Translations under genes and position numbers: made by a program
Notes under the pieces: generated by a model
The model's input: the letters and a program-made list of their open reading frames with translations, nothing else
The model's database searches: none
Told to the model about the DNA's origin: nothing
In this document: positions 45,701 through 57,404 of the stretch, one piece after another
How the letters are laid out: each line of letters starts with the position of its first letter
Numbering within the stretch: the stretch's first letter is position 1
Assembly: GCF_022539505.1 (NCBI RefSeq)
Contig: NC_061510.1
Span: 37,473,047-37,537,046 of the forward strand
DNA length: 64,000 bases
Source of the DNA: Lolium rigidum
Taxonomy: Eukaryota; Streptophyta; Magnoliopsida; Poales; Poaceae
Direction: 5' to 3'

Positions 45701-46857
45701 AGCTTATTGCTTGTCCTCAAGCAATTCAGTTAACAACTAAGTGCGACAAAAGAACTTTCACGAACACATTTGTTCATATGATGTAAATATTCTCATGATA
45801 TGGACGAGTACTTAGGCAATTCATAATAAGATACATGCAAATAAAGTCATCTAATAGTTATGTCAATCATGAAAAAGATACCAACAAACTAATAATAAAC
45901 ATCATGAATCATATCTATCAGCAGGATTGCAATGTTAATAAAGAGATATGATAAAGTGGTATCTCGCTTGCCCGTATTTGTACAGCAAAACATAAATGCT
46001 CAGGAACCTCTGAATTTTATAGAAAGACTAGAAGTAAAGATTATCAAAGATAAAAGCATCAAAGTTATACCACAGTTAACCATATTCTGGGGCAAGCATA
46101 TTACACTAAGAATGACAATTATGCTATCAAGAAGGTGCTCAAAGAAAGGATGGTGACTCAACATAAAAGTAAAAGATTGACCCTTCGCGAGAGGAAGCAG
46201 GGATTAACATGTGCTAGAGCTTTTCACTTTTAAAACAGATGTAAAATTGTTTTGAGAGGTGTTTGTTGTTGTCAACGAATGGTAGTGGGCACTCTAACTA
46301 CCTCGTCAACCAGACTTCCAAGAGCGGCTCCCATGAAGGACGTTATCTCTACCAGCAAGGTAAATCATCCCTCTTCTCTTTTGTTTACACATGTACTTTA
46401 GTTTCATTATGGATGACACTCCCCCAACCTTTGCTTACACAAGCCATGGTTAACCGAATCCTCGGGTGCTTTCCAACATTCACATACCATGGAGGAGTGT
46501 CTATTGCAAAATTAACTTGCTTACTGATGAATCAGGGCAAAACATGTGAAGATAATTATTAATGAAAGTTAATTAATTGGGGCTGGGCACCCCGTTGCCA
46601 GCTCTTTTTGCAAAATTATTGGATAAGCGGATGTGCCACTAGTCCATTGGTGAAAGTCTATCAGGAGTAAATAACAAGGTTGAAAGATAAAACACCACAT
46701 ACTTCCTCATGAGCTATAAAACATTGACACAAATTGAGAAGTACTTTGAAGGTTTTAAAGGTAGCACATGAAAATTTACTTGGAATGGTTTGAAATGCCA
46801 TGCATAGGTATTTATGGTGGACACTTTGGAATAACTTTGTTTTCAGGGGTTTGGAAG
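45701..46857 (-). other. I5 3' noncoding region, outer part
   Basis: No gene. It is homologous in reverse to 41350-42490 of I4, including the single copy of the 'accgaatcctcgggtgc' block near 46455. The last five bases (GGAAG, 46853-46857) were duplicated by I6. Confidence 0.75.
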
Positions 46858-48453
46858 TGATGACGCGTGAAGCACACGTCCGTTGGGAACCCCAAGAGGA
46901 AGGTGTGATGCGTACAGCAGCAAGTTTCCCTCAGTAAGAAACCAAGGTTTATCGAACCAGTAGGAGATGAATGCCACGTGAATATTGTTGGTGAAGGAGT
47001 GTAGTACGGCGCAACACCAGGGATTCCGGCACCAACGTGGAACCTGCACAACACAATCAAAATACTTTGCCCCAACTTAACAGTGAGGTTGTCAATCTCA
47101 CCGGCTTGCTGTAAACAAAGGATTAAACATAATGGTGTGGAGAATGATGTTTGTTTGCAAAGAACAACAGAGAACAATGATTGCGATAGATTGTATTTCA
47201 GATGTAAAAGAATGGACCGGGGTCCACAGTTCACTAGTGGTGTCTCTCCAATAAGATAAATAACATGTTGGGTGAACAAATTACAGTTGGGTAATTGAAA
47301 AATAGAGATGGCATAACAATGCACATACATATCATGATGACTAATATGAGATTTACTTAGGGCATTACGACAAAAAACATAGACCGCTATCCAGCATGCA
47401 TCTATGCCTAAAAAGTCCACCTTCGGGTTAGCATCCGCACCCCTTCCAGTATTAAGTTGCAAACCACAGACAATTGCATTAAGTACTGTGCGTAATGTAA
47501 AGAATACAAATATCCTTAGACAAAGCATTGATATTTTATCCCTAGTGGCAACATCATATCCACAACCTTAGAACTTTCTGTCACTGTCCCAGATTCAATG
47601 GAGGCATCAACCCACTATCGAGCATAAATACTCCCTCTTGGAGTCACAAGTATCAACTTGGCCAGAGCCTCTACTAGCAACGGAGAGCATGCAAGATCAT
47701 AAACAACACATATATGATAGATCAATAATCAACTTGACATAGTATTCCATATTCATTGGATCCCAACAAACACAACATGTAGCATTACAAATAGATGATC
47801 CTGATCATGATAGGCAGCTCACAAGATCTAAACATGATAGCACAAGAGGAGAAGATAATCATCTAGCTACTACTATGGACCCATTGTCCAAGGATGAACT
47901 ACTCACGCATCAGTCCGGAGGCGGGCATGGTGGTGTAGAGCCCTCCGGTGATGATTCCCCTCTCCGGCAGAGGTGCGGAGGCGATCTCCTGAATCCCCCG
48001 AGATGGGATTGGCGGCGGCGGCACAGTAACTTTTCTCGTATCGTGGCTCTCGGTACTAGGGTTTTCGCGACGGAGAGATTAAATAGGCGAAGGGGCAGAG
48101 TCGGGGCACGCTCGAGGGGCCCACCCCATAGGGCGGCGCGGACAGGGGTGGGGCCGCGCCCCCCTAGGGTGTGGCCGCCTCGTCGCCCCTCTTCGTCTCC
48201 TCTTCGGACTTCTGGAAGGCTCCGTGGAAAATAAGACCGTGGGCTTTTGTTTCGTCCAATTCCGAGAATATTTCCTGTGTAGGATTTACGAAACAAAAAA
48301 CAGCGAAAACGAGAAGCGGCGCTTCGGCATCTTGTTAATAGGTTAGTGCTGGAAAATGCATCAAAATGATATAAAGTGTATATAAAACATGTGAGTATTG
48401 TCATAAAACTAGCATGGACCATAAGAAATTATAGATACGTTTGAGACGTATCA
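46858..48453 (-). repeat. I6 LTR, left (3' LTR in sense)
   Basis: On the plus strand TGATGACGCGTGAAGC to TTGAGACGTATCA. It is very close to 58346-59935. Confidence 0.92.
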
Positions 48454-48468
48454 AGCATCCCCAAGCTT
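48454..48468 (-). promoter_or_regulatory. Polypurine tract of I6
   Basis: The minus strand reads AAGCTTGGGGATGCT, the group form. Confidence 0.7.
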
Positions 48469-49262
48469 AGTTCCTACTCGCCCTCGAGTAGGTAAACGAT
48501 AACAAGGTTAATTTCTGAAGTGACATGCTACTATCATAATCTTGATCAATACTATTGTAAAGCATATGAGATGAATGAAGTGATTCAAAGCAATGGTACA
48601 GATAATGACTAAACAACTGAATCATATAGCAAAGACTTTTCATGAATAGTACTTTCAAGACAAGCATTAACAAGTCTTGCATAAGAGTTAACTCATAAAG
48701 CAATAAATTCTTAATAGAAGGTTTTGAAGCAACACAAAGGAAGATATAAGTTTCAGCAGTTGCTTTCAACTTTCAACATGTATATCTCATGGATAATTGT
48801 CAACACAAAGTAATATGATGAGTGCAAATAAGCAAGTATGTAAGAATCAATGCACACAGTTGACACAAGTGTTTGCTTCTAAGATGGAAAGAAGTAGGTA
48901 AACCGACTCAACATAAAGTAAAAGAAAGGCCCTTCGCGAGAGGAAGCGAGGATTACTCATGTGCTAGAGATTTTTATTTTGAAAACATGGAAACAATTTT
49001 GTCAACGGTAGTAATAATTCATATGTGTTATGCATAAAACATCCTATAAGTTGCAAGCCTCATGCATCGAATACCAATAGTGCTCGCACCTTGTCCTAAT
49101 TAGTTCGGATATCCATGGATTATCATTGCATTACATATGTTTCAACCAAGTGTCACAAAGGGGTACCTCTATGCCACCTGTACAAAGGTCCAAGGAGATA
49201 GATCGCATTTGATTTCTCAATTTTGATAGATCTCAACTTGAGGACATCCATACCGGGACAAC
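48469..49262 (-). other. I6 3' noncoding region, outer part
   Basis: No gene; related to 15209-15935 of I1 and, reversed, to 28870-29617 of I2. The five bases before 49263 (ACAAC) are the duplicated target of the next solo LTR. Confidence 0.7.
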
Positions 49263-50862
49263 TGATACGTATCAAACGTATCTATAATTTCTTATGTTCC
49301 ATGCAAGTTTTATGACAATACTCACATGTTTTATATACACTTTATATCATTTTGTTGCATTTTCCGGAACTAACCTATTAACAAGATGCCGAAGTGCCAG
49401 TTCCTGTTTTCTGCTGTTTTTGGTTTCAGAAATCTTACACATGAAATATTCTCGGAATTGGACGAAACAAAATCCCACGGTCTTATTTTGCACGGAGCCA
49501 TCCAGAAGTCCGAAGAGGAGACAAAGAGGGGCCGCGAGGCGGCCACACCCTAGGGCGGCGCGGTGGGGCCCCTGGCCGCGCCGGCCTATGGGGTGGGCCC
49601 CTCGGCCGCCTCCCGACTCTGCCCCTTCGCCTATTTATTCTCTCCGTCGCGAAAACCCTAGTACCGAGAGCCACGATACGAGAAAAGTTCCAGAGACGCC
49701 GTCGCCGCCAATCCTATCTCGGGGGATTCAGGAGATCACCTCCGGTACCCTGCCGGAGAGGGGAATCATCACCGGAGGACTCTACATCATCATGCCCGCC
49801 TCCGGATTGATGCGTGAGTAGTTCATCCTTGGACTATGGGTCCATAGCAGTAGCTAGATGGTTGTCTTCTCCTCTTGTGCTATCATGTTTAGATCTTGTG
49901 AGCTGCCTAACATGATCAAGATCGTCTATTTGTAATGCTACATGTTGTGTTTGTTGGGATCCGATGAATATGGAATACTATGTCAAGTTGATTATTGATC
50001 TATCATATATGTGTTGTTTATGATCTTGCATGCTCTCCGTTGCTAGTAGAGGCTCTGACCAAGCTGATACTTGTAACTCCAAGAGGGAGTATTTATGCTC
50101 GATAGTGGGTTCATGCCTCCACTGAATCAGGGACAGTGACAGAAAGTTCTAAGGTTATGGATGTGCTGTTGCCACTAGGGATAAAACAGCAATGCTTCGT
50201 CTAAGGATATTTGTGTTGATTACATTACGGACAATACTTAATGCAATTGTCTGTTGTTTGCAACTTAATACTGGAAGGGGTGCGGATGCTAACCCGAAGG
50301 TGGACTTTTTAGGCATAGATGCATCTTGGATAGCGGTCTATGTTCTTTGTCGTAATGCCCTAAGTAAATCTCATATTAGTCGTCATGATATGTATGTGCA
50401 TTGTTATGCCCTCTCTATTTGTCAATTGCCCAAGCTGTAATTTGTTCACCCAACATGCTATTTATCTTATTGGAGAGACACCACTAGTGAACTGTGGACC
50501 CCGGTCCATTCTTTTACATCTGAAATACAATCTACTGCAATCTCTGTTCTCTGTTGTTTTTCGCAAGCAAACATCATTCTCCACACCATACATTTAATCC
50601 TTTGTTTACAGCAAGCCGGTGAGATTGACAACCTCACTGTTAAGTTGGGGCAAAGTATTTTGATTGTGTTGTGCAGGTTCCACGTTGGCGCCGGAATCCC
50701 TGGTGTTGCGCCGCACTACACTCCTTCACCAACAACCTTCACGTGGCCTTCATCTCCTACTGGTTCGATAACCTTGGTTTCTTACTGAGGGAAAACTTGC
50801 TGCTGTACGCATCATACCCTCCTCTTGGGGTTCCCAACGGACGTGTGCTTCACGCGTTATCA
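49263..50862 (+). mobile_element. Solo LTR (family A) inside I6
   Basis: 1600 bp from TGATACGTATCAAACG to TTCACGCGTTATCA, flanked by ACAAC (49258-49262, 50863-50867). No internal region. It lies opposite in orientation to its host element. Confidence 0.92.
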
Positions 50863-51877
50863 ACAACATAGAAAACAGATAATGGACTCCTCTTTAATGC
50901 TTAAGCATTCAACAACAGATAATATTCTCATAAGAGATTGAGGATTAATGACCAAACTGAAACTTCCACCATGATACATGGCTTTGGTTGGCGGCCCAAT
51001 GTTCTTCTCTAACAATATGCATACTCAAACCATTTAATCATGACAAATCACCCTTACTTCGAGACAAGACGAACATGCATAGCAACTCACATGATATTCA
51101 ACGAAGTGTAACGAGTTGATGGCGTCCCAGAAACATGGTTACCGCTCAACAAGCAACTTATAAGAAATAAGATACATAAGCGACATATTCTTTACCACAA
51201 TAGTTTTTAGGCTACTTTCCCATGAGCTATATATTGCAAAGACAAGGAATGAAATTTTTAAAGGTAGCACGCAAGCAATTTACTTTGGAATGGCAGAGAA
51301 ATACCACATAGTAGGTAGTTATGGTGGACACAAATGGCAAAAGTTTTGGCTCAAGGTTTTGGATGCACGAGAAGCATTCCCTCTCGGTACAAGGCTTTGG
51401 CTAGCAAGGTTGTTTGAAGCAAACACAAGTATGAACCGCTACAACAAAACTTACATAAGAACATATTGCAAGCATTATAAGACTCTACATTGTCTTCCTT
51501 GTTGTTCAAACACTTTTACCGAGAAAATATCTAGACTTTAGAGAGACCAATCATGCAAACCAAATTTCAACAAGCTCTACAGTAATTCTCCACTAATAGG
51601 TTCAAACTACATGATGCAAGAGCTTAAACATGATCTATTTGAGAGCTCAAAACAATTGCCAAGTATAAAATTATTGAAGATAATATACCAGTTACCACAT
51701 GAAGCATTTTCTGTTTCTAACCAAATAGCAATAAACGAAGCGGTTTTCAACCTTCGCCACGAACATTAAAAGTAAAGCTAAGAACACCAGTGTTCAATAT
51801 GACAAAGCGGAGCGTGTCTTTCTCCCACACAAGGAATGCTAGGATCCGAATTTATTCAAACATAAACAAAAATAAAA
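50863..51877 (-). other. I6 3' noncoding region, middle part
   Basis: No gene; matches 17582-18590 of I1. It ends in the A-rich 9-mer AAAATAAAA (51869-51877) duplicated by the Mutator-like element. Confidence 0.7.
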
Positions 51878-51959
51878 GGGATTTCTATTTTCGTGCCCTC
51901 GGGTCCTTAGTTGTACTCAGTTTTCCCCAGCTCCTTAGTTTTTCCTCAGTTTTCCCCAA
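51878..51959 (+). repeat. Left terminal inverted repeat of the MULE
   Basis: Within 82 bp it differs from the reverse complement of the right end at about one base (CCCTCGGG against CCCTCAGG). It holds repeated 'cagttttcccca' units. Confidence 0.9.
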
Positions 51960-52324
51960 CTTCTTGTCTATAACCCGCGAGAAAGAGCTCGGACGGAAGG
52001 AATCCCGTTTAGTTGACGTTGGTTGGTGCCGGCAAGTGGGGCCGCTGTTGGTGCCCCGTAGTGGACACGTCTCCACTTATCCGGATCATCGTGGGACCCA
52101 CAACTTGTCCACGTGAGAGCGCCGGACCCACAGCTTACCCGGGTGACCGTTGCAAAATGGGAGCCCGAGCTAGCCCCGCGCCCATGCCCGTGCCATTGCT
52201 TCCCCTTTCTTTCTCCGCGCCCCATTGTTCTTCTTCTCCGCCGCCGCGCAGCCCTTCTCCGACACGCGGGTGATGTCTAGTTTCTCTTCGACCTCCCGTT
52301 CTTCATGGCCGCGAGTATGGACCC

Positions 52325-52850
52325 GTGCCTTTGACAAGATGCCCCGACCGCCCACGCCAGGAGCCTCCGAAGCGGTCGATCCGTAAGACGGACGAGAACG
52401 GCAACCGTGGACGTGAGTTCGTTGCATGCGAGAGCTTGCCATATAGAGAGGGGGATAAGGTTAGATCTCGCTCCAATTTCTCTGTTTTCTCTCGATTTTC
52501 TTGTTATTCCCTCGAATTTGGGATTTAGGGTTCACGTTGTTGTTTTCGGATCTTGAAGAAATGCAGGCATTTCGAGTGGATCGATGTGTACGTTCGGAGG
52601 CTTCGGTTGCGAGGAATCAATTGGCGCTATTGGGGGCGCAATTTGGGAGGGGGGGACTTGCCTGTAGAGAATGCGGCGGAGAGAGGAGCCGTTCCGATTA
52701 GGGACCTTCCGATTATGCCTAATGCTCCCAATGCGGAAGCGGTGGAAGTGAAGGGAGAAGCTGAAGAAAATGAACAAGCGATTAAGGCGGCTGATCGAGT
52801 TGAAGAAGCAAGCTAATCCGATGGCTGGTTGTTTTTTTGTTGTATAATTA
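52325..52850 (+). pseudogene. Captured zf-GRF-type gene fragment
   Basis: zf-GRF is a small zinc-binding, nucleic-acid-associated domain. Two exon-like pieces are seen. Piece 1 (about 52340-52459) reads RCPDRPRQEPPKRSIRKTDE, NGNRGREFVACES and a GDK before an intron-like GT at 52460. Piece 2 (from about 52550) reads KKCRHFEWIDVYVRRLR. GREF..C and C.HFEW.D are the domain's conserved core. The second Cys expected in the opening CP.C pair is Arg. The likely 3' splice site (ttttcgg) lacks AG. A one-base slip near 52755 hides a Lys/Leu-rich tail (KKMNKRLRRLIELKKQANP) like the coiled-coil end of grass zf-GRF proteins. It is not functional as it stands. Confidence 0.7.
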
Positions 52851-52981
52851 CGATCGGATTCTTATCATTGCTCACCAGGCGCTAGAAGTTGTTACAAGGG
52901 ATACCTAGTTACAAATCCATTATTCAGTTGGGATGTACTTGTAGTTGTTTTCAAAGTTAGTGTGTGCATTCACCGAAATTA

Positions 52982-53790
52982 CCAAACTATATTCCCTAAA
53001 AGAAAAGGACAACTAAAGATAGTTGATAATTGTTAGAGGGGTGACAAATAATGCAATCGCCGAAATTCGCAAAAATGTATGCCTCATGTTTATAACAAAT
53101 TTATACCACTTTTAGGCCGTTTCAAAATACCAATACTATATCCCAAACTATATTCCCTAAAAGAAAAGGACAGCTCAAGATAGTTGATAATTGTTAGAGG
53201 GGTGACAAATAATGCAATCCCCGAAATCCGCAAATATGTATGCCTCATGTTTATACCAAAATTATACCACTTTTAGGCCTTTCCAAAATACCAATACCAT
53301 ATCCCAAACTATATTCCCTAAAAGAAAAGGACAGACTAAAGATAGTTGATAATTGTTAGAGGGGTGACAAATAATGCAATCACCGAAATCCGCAAATATG
53401 TATGCCTCATGTTTATAACAAAATTATACCACTTTTAGGCCGTTTCAAAATGGGATCCCTTTCAAAATAGGGTCCCTTCAAAATACCAATACAATATCCC
53501 AAACTATATTCCCTAAAAGAAAAGGACAACTAAAGATAGTTGATAATTGTTAGAGGGGTGACAAATAATGCAATCGCCGAAATCTGCAAAAATGTATGCC
53601 TCATGTTTATAACAAAATTATACCACTTTTAGGCCGTTTCAAAATGCCAATACTATATCCCAAACTATATTCCCTAAAAGAAAAGGACAGCTCAAGATAG
53701 TTGATAATTGTTAGAGGGCTGACAAATAATGCAATCACCGAAATCCGCAAATATGTATGCCTCATGTTTATACCAATACTATATATTAAG
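52982..53790 (+). repeat. Five-copy tandem repeat of about 160 bp in the MULE
   Basis: Units begin with ccaaactatattccctaaaa at about 52982, 53143, 53304, 53499 and 53659. Each then has 'gatagttgataattgttaga' and 'tatgcctcatgtttata'. The third unit is about 35 bp longer because of a partial duplication of 'tttcaaaatagggtccc'. The last unit breaks off near 53790. Confidence 0.85.
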
Positions 53791-53819
53791 TGGCAAACTC
53801 GTCATTGCATTCTCCACCG

Positions 53820-53875
53820 ACGAGAGAGAGAGAGAGATGGGTGGCCACGAAGAGAGAGAGAGAGAGAGAGAGACG
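53820..53875 (+). repeat. GA microsatellite
   Basis: Two GA runs, each starting 'cgagagagagagag' or 'cgaagagagagagagag', are separated by 'atgggtggccacga'. The sequence ggccacgaagagag is itself repeated, so this may be a small duplication that then grew. Confidence 0.8.
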
Positions 53876-54012
53876 AGAGGTTGCCACGAAGAGACGGATA
53901 GGGGTATACTGCCCGTTAGATCGGTGGATCAACGGTTCGTGGAGTCGATCCGTGTGACAACGGCTCAACCAATCGGGATAAGTTTGGGCTTCTCGGAGCA
54001 TTTGTGACAGTA

Positions 54013-54066
54013 CTTGAGGGCAAAGCTGAGTAGTACTAAGAATCCAAGGGCACATAAATAGTAAAT
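54013..54066 (+). repeat. Inner copy resembling the MULE right end
   Basis: 'gagggcaaagctgagtagta' followed by 'ccaagggcacataaatag' mirrors the right end's 'ggaaaactgagtacaac' and 'cctgagggcacgaaaatag'. It suggests an older MULE end inside the present element. Confidence 0.5.
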
Positions 54067-54800
54067 AGACTAAGGGATTCAAACAAAAGAATTACAAAAT
54101 GAAAAATGTGTGTTTTGTACAATATAATTCATATTGGGCTACATCAAATTATTTGCAATTCAAATATACATGAGTGTGACAATTATGGCATCATTTAGAC
54201 AAACTATGTTTTGGGAAAGATGTTTTGCAAAGGGGTTTGGGTGGAAAACCATGCATCTTCATAGCTACACTAGTGATTCGAGAAGTGGCAATTTGTGGTA
54301 AAACTTGATTTATATATGTTTGTTAAGGTTTTCTAGGTGGCAGGGTTGCGTAGGAAGACTCCATGAGTAGTTGCCACTATGTTTTTATTTTTTTGGATTT
54401 TTTGCGCATGAAATGACTCAATTAGCTATGTTAATCTCATTTGTTGACTCTCCGTTGACCAGCTACTTGAGGGTAAAACTGAGTATATTGCACTTGCCGG
54501 TCTAAGTCCTCGAGGGGAAAAGCGAGTACGGATAAAATTTCGTATAAGGCCCGAGGTTATAACCGAGTACACCAAACGTCCCGGGGTTAGACTCGGGTAG
54601 CGGTGCACGCTGCAGCCGTGCATAGCGGACGCGTGTTGCCGTGCATAGCGGACGCGTGTTGCGGTACACGCCACCTTCGTCTTTATAGAGCCCCTCTTTC
54701 TCTCCCTCGACGCACGTTCTCACCGGCTCACCGCAACCGCCTCTCCTGTCCCATCATCTTCTCCACAACCGAAGAAAAACCCCGAAGAAAACCGCCGGCG
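54067..54800. other. MULE interior between the two gene fragments
   Basis: No gene. 54467-54600 carries several degenerate blocks of the 'gaggg-aaaactgagta' kind seen in the terminal repeats. At 54615-54665 'tgcatagcggacgcgtgttgc' is repeated twice in tandem. A TATA-like 'ctttatagagcccc' at 54679 could be the promoter side of the second captured gene. Confidence 0.5.
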
Positions 54801-56000
54801 ATGGAGAAGAATGAGATGCCCATTGTCGGCACATCGGCCGCCGCCCCGTCCGGGCCCCTGTCGCTGCTTCCATCGTAGCAGCCGGCGCATCGGCCGCCGC
54901 CCCTGTCCAGGCCCCTGTCGCTGCTTCCAACGTAGCAGCCGGCGCATCGGCCGCCGCCCCCGTCCAGGCCCCTGTCGCTGCTTCCAACGCATCGGCCGCC
55001 GCATCGGCCGCCGCCCCCGTCCAGGCCCCTGTCGCTGCTTCCAACGTAGCAGCCGGCGCATCGGCCGCCGCCACCGTCCAGTCCCCCGTCGATTGGGACC
55101 CGTACGAACCAGTGCGATACGACGCGCCGGAGAACCCCTACGACACCACCATCGTCGACAACGAGCCGGAGGTAACCCTTTGTTCCCTAGTTCTTATCTC
55201 ATTTCAATCATTTTGTGTTAGATCTACCGTTATTACGGTTCGTCACGTTCCTAGTTCAATCCTTTTTTGTTAGATCTTGCGTTATTACTTGTTCGTCCGT
55301 TCCTAGTTCGATCCTTTTGTGTTAGATCTTGCGTTATTAGTGTTTGTGATTTGCTTTTGTTTAAGATTTGTGCCGATGATGATGAATATTTGGGCATAAA
55401 TTGATTCAGGGTTTGGTCGGTAAACAATTGGTGTGTACAAATTTGTTGTGCATGATCTTTGGTTTGCTTGACTCAAATCCTGGATATAAGTGTGTCCAAT
55501 GTAACCGAGGCTACCTCTTTTTTTCGAGCCCATATTATCATGCATGATTTTTTGTTCACTCTCTGTTCCATCATCGTTGCAATTGACTCCGTGTTTTTGC
55601 ACGATCTTTGGTGCTACGTGACGAGGTGCAGAGCAGCGACGTCGACGACGACGACGAGTCCTTCCACACCAAGACTCGTCACGTCCTCGGGAGGCTGCGG
55701 TCCGGCCATTACGGTGGCCCTTTTGCTCGAGGCATTTACAAGTGCCCCTTCGCAACAGGAAGCTCCGCGCCACCGACTTCAACTCCCCGGTGAACCATGC
55801 TGAATCCATTGGCAGATGTGGCGCTAGAGTTGGAAGGACCGTGAACGTGCATGCGTACATGGCCAAACACAAAGCACTTGGGATTCACTCGCGCAACCTC
55901 CAAGCGAGTCACACGCGCTACCCGGAGGCGTTGAACGTGCCTACTCGCACTCTCTCGTATGTGACTGCTCTATCCGTAGAGCAGCTTAATTTCATGTAAA
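54801..56000 (+). pseudogene. Second captured gene fragment (Ala/Pro-rich repeat, zinc-finger-like exon)
   Basis: ATG at 54801 (MEKNEMPIVG) leads into a minisatellite-coded Ala-rich stretch, AAAPVQAPVAASNVAAGAS, repeated about four times (54830-55075). The first unit lacks one base, so the frame slips and stops at 54876. The in-frame part ends VQSPVDWDPYEPVRYDAPEN and a GT at about 55171. After a probable intron (the expected acceptor near 55602 reads gcac, not gcag) comes LRDEVQSSDVDDDDESFHTK, then LRSGHYGGPFARGIYKCPF. After another one-base loss follow LRATDFNSPVNHAESIGRCG and a Thr/Leu-rich end at a stop near 55999. CP.C and HA...H spacing recalls the plant zf-XS finger; this identity is tentative. 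Confidence 0.5.
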
Positions 56001-56499
56001 TTGTAGCTTATGTTGGATCTATCGGTACTACTTTTGGATCTGTCCCGAATATATCTATGCTATGTTGGTTGCTTGTATGCAGCTTATCCTATATTTTTTC
56101 TCCGGATTTGTGCCCTAGATTTCCTACCCGATTGGGTAAAAACGAAGGCATAAAGAAATGAATGGCGTTAAAAAACGAAGGAGAAGCTGCTCTAGATTTG
56201 CTACCAATTTGGGCTATCAAATATGAATGAGATCGAGCGATAGAGAGGAAAAAGGTACATTGAAAACTGCTAATGCGGGCGGAAGAGACAGAAACCACTC
56301 GTGCTCCCCGTCCCGGACCCACACGGCTCCACACGCTACGGCCCCACACGCTACGGCCACACAAACACGGCCTCGTCTCCGTCCCACGCGGTCCCACACG
56401 ACGCGACCCCACAAACGACACGACCCCACTCGTCGGCACGGAACGGTCAACTTAACGGATTCCGTCCGTCCGAGCTCCTTCTGCGGTTCAGACAAGGGC
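56001..56499. other. MULE right interior and imperfect TIR extension
   Basis: No gene. 56380-56499 (with 'gtccgtccgagctccttct') is an inverted match to 51962-52060 at the left side. The C-rich 'ccacacgctacggcc' repeats at 56330-56370 are local. Confidence 0.6.
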
Positions 56500-56581
56500 T
56501 TGGGGAAAACTGAGGAAAAACTAAGGAGCTGGGGAAAACTGAGTACAACTAAGGACCTGAGGGCACGAAAATAGAAATCCC
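56500..56581 (-). repeat. Right terminal inverted repeat of the MULE
   Basis: The inverted partner of 51878-51959, ending gaaatccc before the AAAATAAAA duplication. Confidence 0.9.
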
Positions 56582-56590
56582 AAAATAAAA

Positions 56591-57404
56591 ACATACAGAC
56601 GCTCCAAGTAAAGCACATAAGATGTGACGGAATAAAAATATAGTTTCACTAGAGGTGACCTGATAAGTTGTTGATGAAGAAGGGGATGCCTTGGGCATCC
56701 CCAAGCTTAGATGCTTGAGTCTTCTTGAAATATGCAGGGATGAACCACGGGGGCATCCCCAAGCTTAGACTTTTCACTCTTCTTGATCGTATTATATCAT
56801 TCTCCTCTCTTGACCCTTGAAAACTTCCTCCACACCAAACTCAAAACAATATCATTAGAGGGTTAGTGCATAATCAAAAATTCACATGTTCAGAGAGGAC
56901 ACAATCATTCCCAACACTTCTGGACATTACCCAAGGCTATTGAAAGTTAATGGAGCAAAGAAATCCACTCAACACAGTAAAAGAGGCAATGTGAAATAAA
57001 AGGCAGAATCTGTCAAAACAGAACAGTCCGTAAAGACGAATTTTTTAGAGGCACTTAACATGCTCAGATTAAGAAGCTCAAATTGAATGAAAGTTGCGTA
57101 CATATTTGAGGATCACTCATGAATTTTCGCAAATTTTTCTGAGTTTCCTACAGAGAGATCTACTCAAATTCGTGACAGCTAGAAATCTGTTTCTGCGCCG
57201 AAATCCAAATCTAGTATCAACCTTACTATCAAAGACTTTACTTGGCACAACAATGCAATAAAGCAAAAGATACAAAGGTATTGCTACATTAGTAACAAGC
57301 ACCTTGACTCAAATATAAAACAAAAATTGCAGAAATAAAATAATGGGTTGTCTCCCATAAGCGTTTTTCTTTAACGCCTTTCAGCTAGGCGCAGAAAGTG
57401 TAAA
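56591..57404 (-). other. I6 3' noncoding region, inner part
   Basis: No gene. It resumes at 'acatacagacgctccaagtaaag', which in I1 (18605) follows directly on the sequence left of the MULE. It is related in reverse to 27040-27850 of I2. Confidence 0.75.

Larger units (their letters stand above)
51878..56581. mobile_element. Mutator-like element carrying gene fragments (Pack-MULE type)
   Basis: A 4704-bp element with near-perfect terminal inverted repeats of 82 bp (51878-51959 against 56500-56581, GGGATTTCTATTTTCGTGCC at each outer end). The repeats continue as imperfect inverted similarity to roughly 200 bp. The 9-bp duplication AAAATAAAA (51869-51877, 56582-56590) is typical of Mutator. I find no transposase. 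The inside has a zf-GRF gene fragment, a tandem repeat, an inner TIR-like sequence and a second gene fragment. It was inserted in the I6 noncoding region: flanks rejoin in the same order as in I1. Confidence 0.88.

Noticed and set aside
52982..53790. Possible CRISPR-like array
   Set aside because: Units are long direct tandem repeats without distinct spacers, in a plant genome.
55303..55872. A 189-codon minus-strand ORF in the MULE
   Set aside because: It is the antisense shadow of the second captured gene fragment and shows no own motif.
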